Shown here one piece after another: positions 26,119-37,235 of a stretch of DNA of 64,000 bases. The notes below the pieces were generated by a model. The model was not told the DNA's origin. It did not search any database and saw only the letters and a list, made by a program, of their open reading frames with translations. Both the position numbers and the translations under genes were made by a program. The DNA lies in the NCBI GenBank assembly GCA_024500155.1, contig CM044862.1:44526001-44590000 (forward strand), given 5' to 3'. The stretch is from Chenopodium formosanum. Lineage: Eukaryota; Streptophyta; Magnoliopsida; Caryophyllales; Amaranthaceae. Position 1 is the stretch's first letter. Each line of letters begins with the position of its first letter.

Positions 26119-28102
26119 TGTAGACACCCATTTGTGTCTCCCCAAAACCAAACCTAGTGATGAGAACATTTAACGTCGAATCATAATCGAATGAAGCGAA
26201 AGTGGGGAAAGTCCAGTGTTGCGGATAGTTTTAATTTCTTTTCTCTTCTTTTATTTTTGAAAACTGATTTTAAGAGAACAGCCAATCCAGTTTGGTTGGT
26301 CCATGATATGGGTCCAGTAGTAGTGTTGTTGGATGGAGCTTGACAAGAGCTTTCCAACGATATATTATAAGCCCAATTCCGATGAATATTGAGGAAGTTA
26401 TGGCCAATTTACTAAACTGGGCTCGGTTTGAGCCTTATATGCGGCCCAATGATCTGGGGGAGGGCCTAATATGGATTTATCATTCCTAATGCAATTAGGA
26501 ATGGTTTTAGTCTTCTAGATTCTTCTAGAAGGTTCTTTTCATTCCTAATTCAATTAGCATTGATAAATTGACTTTTGTTGACTTTTTAAAGTTTTAATTA
26601 AAATCAAAGAGCATTTTTTGAGGAAAGATACGATTTTATCCTCCTGTACGGCCAAATTTATTTGATTTTACAGAACGCGTCAAAACAGGATTGGAGCCTA
26701 GTGCCAGACATTTGCGCCTGGCGCTAACTTTGGCGCCTGGTGCTGATCTCGTTTTGCGTGCGCCAGACTCTGTTTTGTTATTTTTTATCTTTTTGGCTGA
26801 TTTTCTCTATAAATAATGTCGTAAAAACTCCGTTTTTTATCATCAATAACCAACTTTTCAATTATAATCACCTACAACCAGTTTTCAATTCTCTTTCATT
26901 CTCTTTAATCATTCGCTAATTCTCATCAAAATTTCCTCAATCATTCATCCTTCTCTTTCTCTTTTCTAAATTCGCTTTTAACATACAAAATTCCGCATTC
27001 ATTAGATCTAGAAACACCTAGCCATATTCGAAGTTGCCTTTGCCCTAGACGTGAAAGGTTTAATTTCTGAGGGTTTGGTCCCAAATCTCTCTTTCAATTA
27101 TTTAATTTAATTGTTTTGTTTATTATTTTCCTTGAAGTTACTAACGTGTGTATTTTGTTATTAGAAAGAGGTATGAAGCATCAGAGTAAGTACTTTAATT
27201 GTTTTAATTGATATTATGATGTAGAAATCATGTTTAAATTGTTATTATGATATTCCTAGTGTCATGTTTAGTGAAAAGGTTATAATATCAAATATGCTTA
27301 TTATGATTCCTGCGATGCTTCCTATGTTCTCCCTAATATTTATGATTGTTAGTATCATGTTAGGGATAAAGATTTGATTTTTATTTCTTAGTGACATGCT
27401 AGGGTTTGTTATTAATTTTGTTAGTATCATGCCTATGATCTTGCTATTATTATTATGCTTTAATATTAATATGAACATGATTATGATTATAATTGTTATA
27501 ATTTATGAGGATTATTATTATTAATATTATTATTATTATTATGACTATTATAATGATTGATTATGATTATTTATTATGTTGCTTAATATTTATTGTTATT
27601 GCTTGATCACACCATTTTATGCATGTTTAAAGATAATTGGTACTTGTAATCACGCTTAATAAGATAATTAATAATCTTGTTAGGGTTAATTTGATTATAA
27701 TTTCAAATGATCGCCAATAATAGATTTATTTGTGCATTAAATTCAACCAACATAGATAAACAGGTTTAGGGCTAAACCTATTGATCGCATGTTAGTCGAA
27801 AAGCGCACATGAATACGATCAGAATAAAGTAGAGGCCTATTATTAGGGCAGGTTCAACCTCTTTTAGGTTGGAATTGTACCTTCATCCCCGAACCCCATT
27901 TGGTTCTAGACCTTGGGGAGTTGACGATCTCTTGGATCGTTAAGGGGTGTAACCTTCACCTCGTGAACGGTTTACAAGTTTCTAAAACTTGTTGGTGACT
28001 CTTTTGCTCTAACTTCTTCCCTTTTAGACGCCACCGTACTTTAGTGTATGATCACAGTGGGGTTCAAGCTAGGAGATTAACGCTTGAAATATATTCCCCA
28101 CA
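26119..28102 (+). mobile_element. Solo LTR of an LTR retrotransposon
   Basis: This 1984-bp block begins TGTAGACACCC, ends ATTCCCCACA (TG...CA) and is flanked by the five-base duplication CATTC at 26114-26118 and 28103-28107. Removing it and one CATTC restores an unbroken satellite monomer. It has no long coding frame, no internal domain and no second LTR, as expected when the two LTRs of an element recombine. It contains a TATA-like TATAAATA at 26808-26815, short repeats of GCGCCTGG at about 26714-26740 and an ATT-rich microsatellite at about 27511-27545. A Ty3/gypsy origin is likely but the lineage is not determined. Confidence 0.88.
26808..26815 (+). promoter_or_regulatory. Putative TATA box of the solo LTR
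   Basis: TATAAATA lies about 690 bp into the LTR. LTRs of this type normally carry the element promoter. This assignment rests on the motif and on the assumed orientation only. Confidence 0.45.
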
Positions 28103-28500
28103 CATTCAAACAAAGCTTTTTGAATCAAATGAAAGTCAAACACGTTCAAACAAAGGTTTTTAATCAAATGAAAGTCAAACACATTCAAACTAAGCTTTTT
28201 GAATCAAATGAAAGTCAAACACATTCAAACAAATCTTTTTGGATCGAAATACAGTCAAACACATTCAAACATAGCTTTTTGAATCAAATGAAAGTCAAAC
28301 ACATTCAAACAAAGCTTTTTGAACCAAATAAAAGTAAAAAACATTCAAATAAATCTTTTTCAATCAAAATAAAGTTAAACTCATTCAAACAAAGCTTTTT
28401 GAACCAAATGAAAGTCAAACACTTTTAAACAAATCTTTAAAAATAAAATGAAAGTCAAACACATTCAAACATAGCTTTTTGAATCAAATGAAAGTAAAAA

Positions 28501-28760
28501 CAAAGCTTTTTGAATCAAATGAAAGTCAAACACGTTCAAACAAATCTTTTTAGATCGAAATAAAGTCAAACACATTCAAACAAAGATTTTTTAATCCAAT
28601 GAAAGTCAAACACATTCAAACAAAGCTTTTTAAATCAAATGAAAGTCAAACACGTTCAAACAAATCTTTTTAGATCGAAATAAAGTCAAACACATTCAAA
28701 CAAAGATTTTTTAATCAAATGAAAGTCAAACACATTCAAACAAAGCTTTTTGAATCAAAT
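28501..28760. repeat. 120-bp higher-order repeat
   Basis: Two successive 120-bp blocks share the ordered variants AAACACGTTCAAAC, TCTTTTTAGATCGAAATAAAG and AAAGATTTTTTAATC, differing by only a few bases. Three-monomer blocks keep the same reading phase, but this is a copying product, not a coding signal. Confidence 0.75.
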
Positions 28761-30747
28761 GAAATTTAATCACATTCAAACAATTCTTTTTAGATCGAAA
28801 TAATATCAAACACATTCAAATATAGCTTTTTAAATCAACTGAAAGTCAAACACATTCATAAAAGCTTTTTGAATCAAATGAAAGTTAAATACATTCAAAC
28901 AAATATTTTTAAATCATATGAAAGTCAAACATATTCAAACATATCTTTTTGAATCAATTGAAAGTCAAACACATTTAAACAAAGCTTTTTGAATTAAATT
29001 GAAAGTCAAACAAATTCAAAAAAATCATTTTGGATCGAAATACAGTCAAACACATTCAAATATAGCTTTTTGAATCAAATGAAAGTCAAATACATTCAAA
29101 CAAAGCTTTTTAAATCAAATAAAAATAAAACACATTTAAATAAATCTTTTTGAATCAAATAAAAATCAAACACATTCAAACAAATCTTTTTAGATCGAAA
29201 TTCAGTCAAACAAATTCAACCAAAGCTTTATGAATCAAAAGAAATTCAAACACATTCTAACAATTCTTTTTGAATCGAAAAAAAGTAAAACACAATCAAA
29301 CCAAGTTTTTTGAATAAAAAAAAAAGTCAAACACATTTAAACAAAGCTTTTTGAATCAAAAGAAAGTCAAACACATTCAAACAAAGTTTTTTGAATCAAA
29401 ATAAAGTTAAATACATTCAAACATAGCTTTTTGAATCAAATGAAAGTCAAACACATTCAAACAAAGCTTTTTGAATCAAATGAAAGTAAAACTCATTCAA
29501 ACAAATTTTTTTAGATCGAAATACAGTCAAACACATTCAAACAAAACTTTATGAATCAAAAGAAAGTCAAACACATTCTAACAATTCCTTTTGAATCGAA
29601 AAAAGTAAAACACATTCAAACAAAGTTTTTTCAATCAAAACAAAGTCAAACACATTCAAACAAAGATTTTTGAATCAAATAAAAGTCAAACACATTCAAA
29701 CAAATATTTTTAAATTATATGAAAATCAAACACATTCAAACATAGCTTTTTATATCAAATGAAAGTCAAACACATTCAAACAAATATTTTAAGATCGAAA
29801 TAAAGTCAAACACATTCAAACAAAGATCTTTGAATCAAATGAAAGTCAAACACATTCAAACAAAGCTTTTTGAATCAAATGAAATTTAAACACATTCAAA
29901 CAATTCTTTTTGAATCGAAAGAAAATAAAACAAATTAAAACAAAGCTTTTTGAATAAAAAAAAAAGTCAAACACATTCAAACAAGGTTTTTGAATTAATT
30001 GAAAGTCAATCATATTCAAACAAATCTTTCAAAATCAAATGAAAGTCAAACACATTCAAACATAGCTTTTTGAATCAAATGAAAATCAAACACATTCAAA
30101 CAAAGCTTTTTTAATCAAATGAAAGTCAAACACGTTCAAAAAAAGCTATTTAAATCAAATGAAAATCAAATACATTCAAACAATTCTTTTTGAATCGAAA
30201 AAAAGTAAAACACATTCACACAAAGCTTTTTAAATCAAAAGAAAGCCAAACACATCCAAACAAAGCTTTTTGAATCAATTGAAAGTCAAACTTATTCAAA
30301 CAAATCTTTTTGAATCAAATGAAAGTCAAACACGTTCAAAAAAAGCTTTTTGAATCAAATGAAAATCAAATACATTCAAACAATTCTTATTGAATCGAAA
30401 AAAAGTAAAACACATTCTAACAAAGCGTTTTGTATAAAAAGAAAGTCAAACACATTCAAACAAGCTTTTTGAATCAAATGAAAGTCAAACACATTCAACA
30501 AATCTTTTAAAATCAAATGAAAGTCAAACACATTCAAACATTGCTTTGTAAATCAATTGAAAGTCAAACACATTCAAACAAAGCTTTATGAATCAAATGA
30601 AAGTCAAACACGTTAAAAAAATCTTTTTGAATCAAATACATTCAAACAATTCTTTTTCAATCGAAAAAAATTAAAACACATTCAAACAGAGCTTTTTGAA
30701 TCAAAAGAAAGTCAAACACAATCAAACAAAGCTTTTTGAATCAATTG

Positions 30748-30752
30748 AAAGT
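30748..30752. repeat. Target-site duplication (left) of the LTR retrotransposon
   Basis: AAAGT is repeated at 39585-39589 after the 3' LTR. Joining the two flanks restores a normal monomer (AATTGAAAGT then CTAACACATTC). Confidence 0.9.
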
Positions 30753-33089
30753 TGATAAGTGACTTTTATGTCACTTTTAGGGTGTTTATTGAGTCGCTTT
30801 CCGGCTGATTTTACATTAATTTAGCCCATTTTGTTCTATATTTCTTTTAGTTGCTTATTCTCGCTTTTATCTTTATTTTGACTATTTTAGTAGTTTTTAA
30901 TAGTTTATTGTTTATTTTTGTATTTTTAGTTAATAATTCCTAGTTTCTCTCCTTTTATTTATTTTTCTTTTAGTTTCTAGTTTGTTTTCTTTATTTTATG
31001 TTTTTTCATTTAATTTTATTATTTATTTAGTTTTAGCATTTTATTTTATTTTATTTATCTTATTTTATTTTATTTCATTTTATTTTATTTTTTAAAAATC
31101 CCTCATGTTGTTTTTGGTTGTAGGTGTTTTCGGGTCCTTGGTCGATCGGGTTCAAGGTCAGAGGTTCGAGGAACAAAATTGAACCAAGTTTCACCACTGC
31201 TTCCCACCAACACCAACTGCCACAGCAGCCAACCAAACCACATCAACCAACCAAACCAGCCTCAACAGCCACCAGCCACCTCACCCTACTCGCAGCACCT
31301 CAACTCAGCGCACAACAACCACCCAAATCACCACCAACACCCCACAATTCCAATGAACCACCTTTCAGCCACCCTTAACACTCTTCCCCTACTCCCACAG
31401 CACCTCAGCTCACCTCACACCAAGAACCACCTCCGTCAGCCACCAATCAACCACCAACCTAATTCACCAAACCATCTGAACTACCAACCCAGCCGCACCT
31501 AAACCACCATCACCAACCAATCACCTGCTCCCATAAACCACAACCAACATCACCAAACAACCACCAGCAACCCAATTACTCACCAACAGCAACCACCAGC
31601 CCTTCACCACAATCGGCCACCAATTGCAACCCCAAATCGCTTAAGCAACATCCCCAATTCAGAGCAAATGGCAATTAATCAAGTTCGAGCAAACCAAAGG
31701 AGTTCGGTCGAAGTTCGAGTCAAAAACTTTAGAGGTTTTGTAATTTGAAGAGGTGTGGTCGAACACACCCATGGTTCGACCGAACCAACCCCGTAGTTCG
31801 GCCGCACCAACCCATGGTTCGACCGAACCATTTCACGAGATTCGCGCGTGACTTTTAATGAAAATCGAACGGCTGAGATGTGATGATGGTTGATGATGAT
31901 TTTCGATGAAGGGTGAAGATGATGCGTGATGGTGATGAAAGTTCAGAGCAGCCACGAAGAGAAGGGGATTTGGGGTCTGATGGATTCGTAGGTTTAAGGG
32001 GGAATTGGGGATTTTTTCTTTTCTTTTCTTTTTATTTGTTTTAGTTTTGTTATTTTTATTTATTTTAATTAGTTTAATTTATACTTTATTTTCTTTGATT
32101 TTATTTTCTTAGCTTGTATTATAATTACCCCTTTGGGGTTATTTTCTCAAGAACTTTTAATAAACATTTTATTTTAGATAGTTTAGATTAGTTTAGCCTA
32201 TATTTTTTCTCTCTTAATGTTAGATTAGGATTTTTCTCTGTCTAGTTTAGGAGTAGTGTAGAGAGAGAAAGCTTGGATTTCCATGGAGTTTTTAAGAGGT
32301 TGAAAAGCAACTTTGAGGAACTTCTTCTCATCTATTCAATGAGCATTTTCTAACTTTCTCTAATTTTTTTTTATTTGCTTAATTCTTAGTTTTTTTACTT
32401 TTTGTTTATTGATTTGAGTAGATTAATTAGTTTGTATGTTTAATCTTGTTTTTATTCTTATTTTACCTTGTTTTCCATGTCTTTCTTCATTATGTTAGCT
32501 TAGGTCTTGTTCTAGGGAATTGGATGAAGGTTATATTAATGAATTGAATGATTGATTGTGATTAGTATGAAATTGTTTCTTGATTATTGTGTATGGGTGA
32601 TGCTTTTATGGATTAGAATCTTTATAGCTAATCAATTCTATGCTCTTAATTGTGCTTTCAATCAATTGTGCGAGAGTGAGTTGGTTGAGAGCCCTAAATT
32701 CTTCCATACCTTTGCTAGGCTAGTTGCACGAGAGTGAATTAGTTTAGTAGGATAATTAACATGCTTAATTGTGCGAGAGTGAGTTAAATGTGTTGATGTT
32801 CCTAATCGAGGTCATTTTCATCTATTTGTATGATGTTGTTTAATACATTGATGTGATTGGATTCCACTTTCCCTAGTTTTAGTTGTTTGTTCTTAGTCGT
32901 GTTTAGTTTAACCTCTCTCTATCTCACGACCTTTTCCTAGTAGTCTAGTTAGCACAAATTAATACACTTAGTCCTTTTGGGTTTGACCCTTTACTTGCCA
33001 CTAACTAGTTTAGTGTAAGTTTAGGTATTATAAATTTCTAATTTGGTTAGGGTTAGTAGTCCCAACGACCTACTTCCACCCTCGATCTA
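30753..33089 (+). repeat. 5' LTR
   Basis: It starts TGATAAGTGACTTTTATG, and the same start occurs at 37236. Parts in order: a T-rich segment with a TTTTA microsatellite (about 31036-31095), a CCA-rich segment (about 31190-31630), two 16-bp palindromes (31772-31787 and 31815-31830), a TATA-like box (32120-32127), an AATAAA (32159-32164) and a long U5-like part with repeated GTGCGAGAGTGAGTT. The exact 3' end (33088-33090) is uncertain because the last bases differ between the LTRs. Confidence 0.92.
32120..32127 (+). promoter_or_regulatory. Putative LTR TATA box (5' LTR)
   Basis: TATAATTA here corresponds to TATAAATA at 38618-38625 in the 3' LTR, followed in both by CCCCTTTGGGG. An AATAAA at 32159-32164 lies just downstream, as in a short R region. 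In the 3' LTR that signal has become AATCAA. Confidence 0.5.
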
Positions 33090-33093
33090 ATTT

Positions 33094-33111
33094 TGGCGTC
33101 GTTGTCGGGGA
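33094..33111 (+). other. Primer-binding site, tRNA-Asp type
   Basis: TGGCGTCGTTGTCGGGGA lies just inside the 5' LTR. It matches the complement of a plant tRNA-Asp 3' end (TGGCGCCGTTGCCGGGGA) with two C-to-T changes. Athila-lineage elements typically use this primer. The changes may be mutations or reflect cytosine methylation decay. Confidence 0.8.
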
Positions 33112-33202
33112 CTAAGGCGTTCATTAGTTTGTGTTGATTAAATTAGCTAGGTTCTTGTATATTATTTGATTTTGTTTGCTTTTCTTTATTCTTTGTATAA
33201 AA

Positions 33203-34859
33203 ATGGCATTCTTATCTTTTCTTCAATTTGATGGTGAACCCTTCTATGCTTACTTTGAAAGACTAGATGGTTTTCTTAGTTAACTGGGGTGTTCTCTTAG
33301 TGATGCTTGTGGTATAGCTTATTGGGGGCATGAATGAGTATACTAGGGGAATGGTTGAGGACATGAATAATGGTAGATTTTGTCATTTGTCTATGCATGA
33401 CGCTTGGGATTTCTTCACATGGCTTGCTAGGTATTCTTTAGATAGAGAATCTCATGTTTCTTGTTTTAATTCTCAATGCCAAGATTCTTTTAATTTTTGC
33501 ATGAATTCTCTTGATACATCTTATGTGCTTTGTGATGATCCAAGTATGCAAATTGACACCTTTCCCCCTTATGCTCATTTTGATGAGGTTTGTGCTAATT
33601 TTGATGATGTGCAATTTGACTTTGATCATGAACCTCAATCCGATAACATTGATGCCCAAATTCTCTCTCAAATGCAATATCTTACCCAACAACTCCAAGA
33701 GGTTCAAGAGGAACAAAAATTGAGAGAAGTGAGGCTTGCCCAAGTGATGAGTGCTATATTTGATTTAGATGGACTTGAGGCACCTCACTTGGAGTGTGAG
33801 AGTGTTGTTGAGGATGATGTAGGGCAAGGGTGTGAAGGTGAGGGGAGACTTTCTTATGATGAGAGGAATTTTCAGGATTTTGATCCTTTTCCTTCCCCAA
33901 TTGAGCTTGAATGCCATCCTTCCCCTTATTCACCCCCTTTGAGAGCTTCCCTTGGTGAGGATGTGAGTGAGCCATCTTCATGTTTGAATGAGGGAGTTCA
34001 CGAGGATGATAATGGTGAGTTTGAGAAATCAAGAGAGATTGAGAGTCCCTTGAGTGATGGTGGAAGAGTTGTGAATGAAGAAAATGTCGATTTTGAGGAT
34101 TCCAAACCCCTTCCCCAACTTGATGAGTCTACCTTGCATGTTTGTGACCCTTCTATCCATGAGTATTTGGACTCATTTGAGGTTATTGCTAGTATGTTTA
34201 TTGAAGGTGTAACAAATCATTATAGCCTTTAGAGAGAGTTCATTGGCAATGCTTCATGGGAAAGGGATGAGTTTGAGAGAAACCTTTATCCTTTCATGCA
34301 TGGTTTAGAGACTCTAGGCTTTGAGGATCTTGAGGGAGTTGTTGTTCATCGTTGTGATAGAGAGGAGGACGAGGTTATTTCTATTGGAAAGTTTTTGTTT
34401 GAGGGAGATTTGAGTCATGAGTGTTCTTTTGAGGATTATATGATTGATTTTCATGCCCTCATTGGTGATGTGAGGCTTTATGAGACCATTGTTTCTCCTC
34501 ACCTTCCTCATGTCCCTTTCTCAAGGAAATTTGACCACATCTCCTACTATCCCATGTTCCTCCCTTCTTTTGTCAAAGAGCCTATTGAGGACCCTCTCTT
34601 GTTTGATGAGACTTTTCCTTTTCATCCTCCTATTATTGAGGAAATGGGTGATTGTGCCACCCAAAAAGATTTTAAGGAGGTTTTGCCTTTTTATTCTTTT
34701 CCTTATTTCTCTTCTTCTTTCTCTTCTTATTTTCTTGATATTTCTTTTGATTTTTCTTCTTTCTTTTGGCATCTTCCTCCTCACTTACGTGCAATAATCT
34801 TGTTGCACGTCCTCCTCCCGTCATTTGCCTACTTGTTATCATATGAAATGTGCATTTGA
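33203..34859 (+). pseudogene. Broken gag-like open reading frame of the LTR element
   Basis: Gag forms the particle that packages element RNA. The first ATG after the primer site (33203) opens a frame starting MAFLSFLQFDGEPFYAYFE, which stops at TAA 33281. A one-base shift near 33329 leads into 33330-34232 (300 codons), which ends at TAG 34230, and the same frame continues open to 34859. Residues MVEDMNNGRF and AWDFFTWLAR in the second part resemble plant retrotransposon gag. A Gln/Glu-rich likely coiled coil (about residues 112-142 from 33330) follows, then a long acidic part. No zinc knuckle or protease was seen. The final part is Phe/Ser-rich and hydrophobic. Gag identity is moderately sure; the later acidic part is unrecognised. 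Confidence 0.65.
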
Positions 34860-37226
34860 TAAGCTCTTACGTTCGTTGCAATATTATTTACTGGAGCGGT
34901 CTCCCTTGGACGTTAAACAAGCCTTTCTCGGGAAGTAACCCGATGTTTTTATTGCTTTCATTTTCTTTTCTTTTTAGATTAGATTTTCTCTCATGGAAAT
35001 GTTTGTGTGCCCCTTGCTAGGTACATAACTTGATATACACTTATGCATTGGTTTGGATCAAGAATCAAGGAAGTTTGATGCCTATTTTTGCTAGCATATG
35101 GAAATCAAGATTCAATTCAAGAGGAAATCGGCTTTGAAAGGTTAAATTGGTTCATTTGCCGGTAATTACACCCACCAATATTCGGTAATATCTTTCCTAG
35201 CTCTTTCTCTAATGGTTGGTGACTCGTTGGACTTCTGTTGGTTTGTTGGATTGATTTTTTTCTTTTCCCCTCCCATGTATTATTTTGTTTATATTTGAGT
35301 ATATTGTCTCACTCAATCTTGGGGGAGGGTATTCTATCATGTTTGGTGGGATGTTGATTCATTTATGCCATGCACTTGAGTATATACATTTCCATGTCTT
35401 TTCTTTTATTTTGAAAAATCCAAAAAGATTTTTGTTTACTTTCAAGCTAATTTTGGCAAAATGTGTTTAGTTTGTTCTTATTTTGGACATTTTATTTTGG
35501 GACTTGAATCTTTGAATGTTTTTCTTCCTAAGTGGTAAATGTATGCACAGTTTGAGAGTGTTATTGGTTGACTCTAGGATACTATATGCTAAGGTAGTGG
35601 GGTTAAGAACTTTTAGGGGTCCATGAAGCCTTAATTCACGGGAATGTGGTAAGATGGAGTTGCTCTCTATAGTGAATTTGAAACCCTTGGTTGGTATTTG
35701 TTGGGTTATAATCCCTTGTGAGCTTCATTTGTTCTAGCCTTCATCACCTTGTTGAGCGGCTATTTAGGATTCTTTACTATGCATGTCTTAATCTTTGTTT
35801 TGACCTCTAGCTCCCAAGATAGTGACCGAGCCACTCTAGGGGAGGAAAAGGGCACTTTTTCTCATTTTTCTTTATCTTCTTTTTATTTTTTTAAAAATTT
35901 GGTTTTCTATTTTGCATTGACCTACTTATTAACCAATTTGAGCCTAATGTTTCCCGCCCTTGTTTAAACCGCGTTACAAACCTAATGGCCTATGTTTTCC
36001 GACCCTTTTAGTTAGTGAAGCATTGGCATGTGAGGTTTAAGTTTTGAGAGTGTTGAAATTGAACAAGACATTTTGTGAATTGGTTTAAGTACGATATTGA
36101 AAGTTGAGCTTGAAAAGAAAATGTAAAAAAAGTTTGAGAAGAAAGATGCAATTCAAGAAAATCAAATGAAGTTTTAAGAAAAAGTCGTCTATAGTTAAAA
36201 AAAAAGGCAAGGACACCAAATAAGAGCTAAAAAAAAATTGAAAAAGAAACAAAAAATACAAAAATATTTTAGTTTGGTTTTGTTTTCTTCCCAAATTTAA
36301 GCATTGAGGACAATGCTTCGTTCAAGCTTGGGGGGGGGGGGGGGGATGGGGAGCGTTACTTCGGGTTTTGGTATATATTGTGTTAGTGTTCAATAAGCTT
36401 GGGGGAGATGGAATTATTGGTATTTTTGTTTGATATTTTGTGACTTCTTGAGTTTGTTTTTGAGAGTAGGCCACTCTTTTGCTTCACTTAGGAAATATCA
36501 CCAAAATTTTCAAATTTTTACCCCGCCTTAACCCTTAGCCTTACGTTACAACCCAATAAAAGACCCTTAGACTTTAGTGGGGTTAGGTCAAAGAACGGTG
36601 GAGGGAGATAGACTTTAAACATATGGAGAGAGTATGCATAGTTGAGATTTCGGGATTACCTTCTCAAAGTTTTTCATTTCTTTACCTTTTTTCCGGTTCC
36701 TTCGTGGAATAATGAGAAACTAGCTTAAGGGTTGATTTGAAGCTAGTGGAGAGAACGCGGCCCGATTGGTTGGGGCTAGGGTGGATTGTGTCCCCATTAG
36801 TTCTCTATGCTTAGCATATGTTATGTTTCAATCAACCATTGACATCTTGGAACGTGCATACATTTGTCTATTTAGAAAGGTTTGCTTTCATTGGTGCTTG
36901 TTCCTATCTCTTGTCCAAATATGAACTTTGTGTTTTCTTTCTCTTTTTATGTTTCTTTTTCTTTTCTTTTTATTTCCTTCCTTGGTTTTTGTTTAGATTT
37001 GTAGGTTAAGCTCTTAGGAAACCCTCACGAGAGCATACTCGTCCTCTAGGGCGATCTAGGGGTTTAAAGGGCTTGTCTTTAGTTGCTAAAATTGAACGTG
37101 ATTCCTACGAAAGTGAGTTAGTGTACATTCTTGTCTCCTTTAGTGTCTTAGATTTGCTTGAATAAATCATTCTCCTTTTCTCGTGTTTCAAGTTAATTTG
37201 ATCGAGGACGAGCAAAAGTTTAGCTT
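34860..37226 (+). other. Non-coding 3' internal region of the LTR element
   Basis: About 2.4 kb without a supportable gene. It opens with a short hairpin TCGGG-AAGTAA-CCCGA (34928-34943), which in Athila elements normally follows pol. Three polypurine-like motifs occur: CTTGGGGGAGGG near 35318, AAGCTT followed by 16 G (36330-36345), and AAGCTTGGGGGAGATGG near 36395. A sequence GAGGACAATGC near 36306 before the G run resembles GAGGACGAGC at 37204 before the terminal polypurine tract. Open frames here are short and T-rich. Confidence 0.6.
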
Positions 37227-37233
37227 GGGGGAG
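37227..37233 (+). other. Polypurine tract before the 3' LTR
   Basis: GGGGGAG lies two bases before the 3' LTR start, in TTTAGCTTGGGGGAGTT. It is the expected second-strand primer site of an LTR retrotransposon. Confidence 0.8.
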
Positions 37234-37235
37234 TT

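Larger units (their letters stand above)
28103..30752. repeat. 40-bp satellite, array 3 (about 2.65 kb)
   Basis: Same monomer and strand as arrays 1 and 2, between the solo LTR and the LTR retrotransposon. A three-monomer block (120 bp) starting near 28501 recurs at 28621 and partly at 28741, with CACGTTC, TCTTTTTAGATCG and GATTTTTTAATC in the same order. An open frame at 28084-28428 is a repeat artefact. Confidence 0.95.

Noticed and set aside
31124..31502. Pro/Gln-rich peptides in the 5' LTR as a gene
   Set aside because: The same block in the other LTR has a different frame structure, and composition alone explains the open frames.
34521..34784. Basic minus-strand frame (87 codons) opposite the gag-like region
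   Set aside because: It is a shadow of the Phe/Ser/Leu-rich T-rich + strand, giving Arg/Lys-rich antisense codons; no start context or domain.
36330..36345. Run of 16 G as a G-quadruplex or origin
   Set aside because: It sits in a known polypurine-like motif context and may simply be homopolymer expansion or a read error; nothing else supports a special role.
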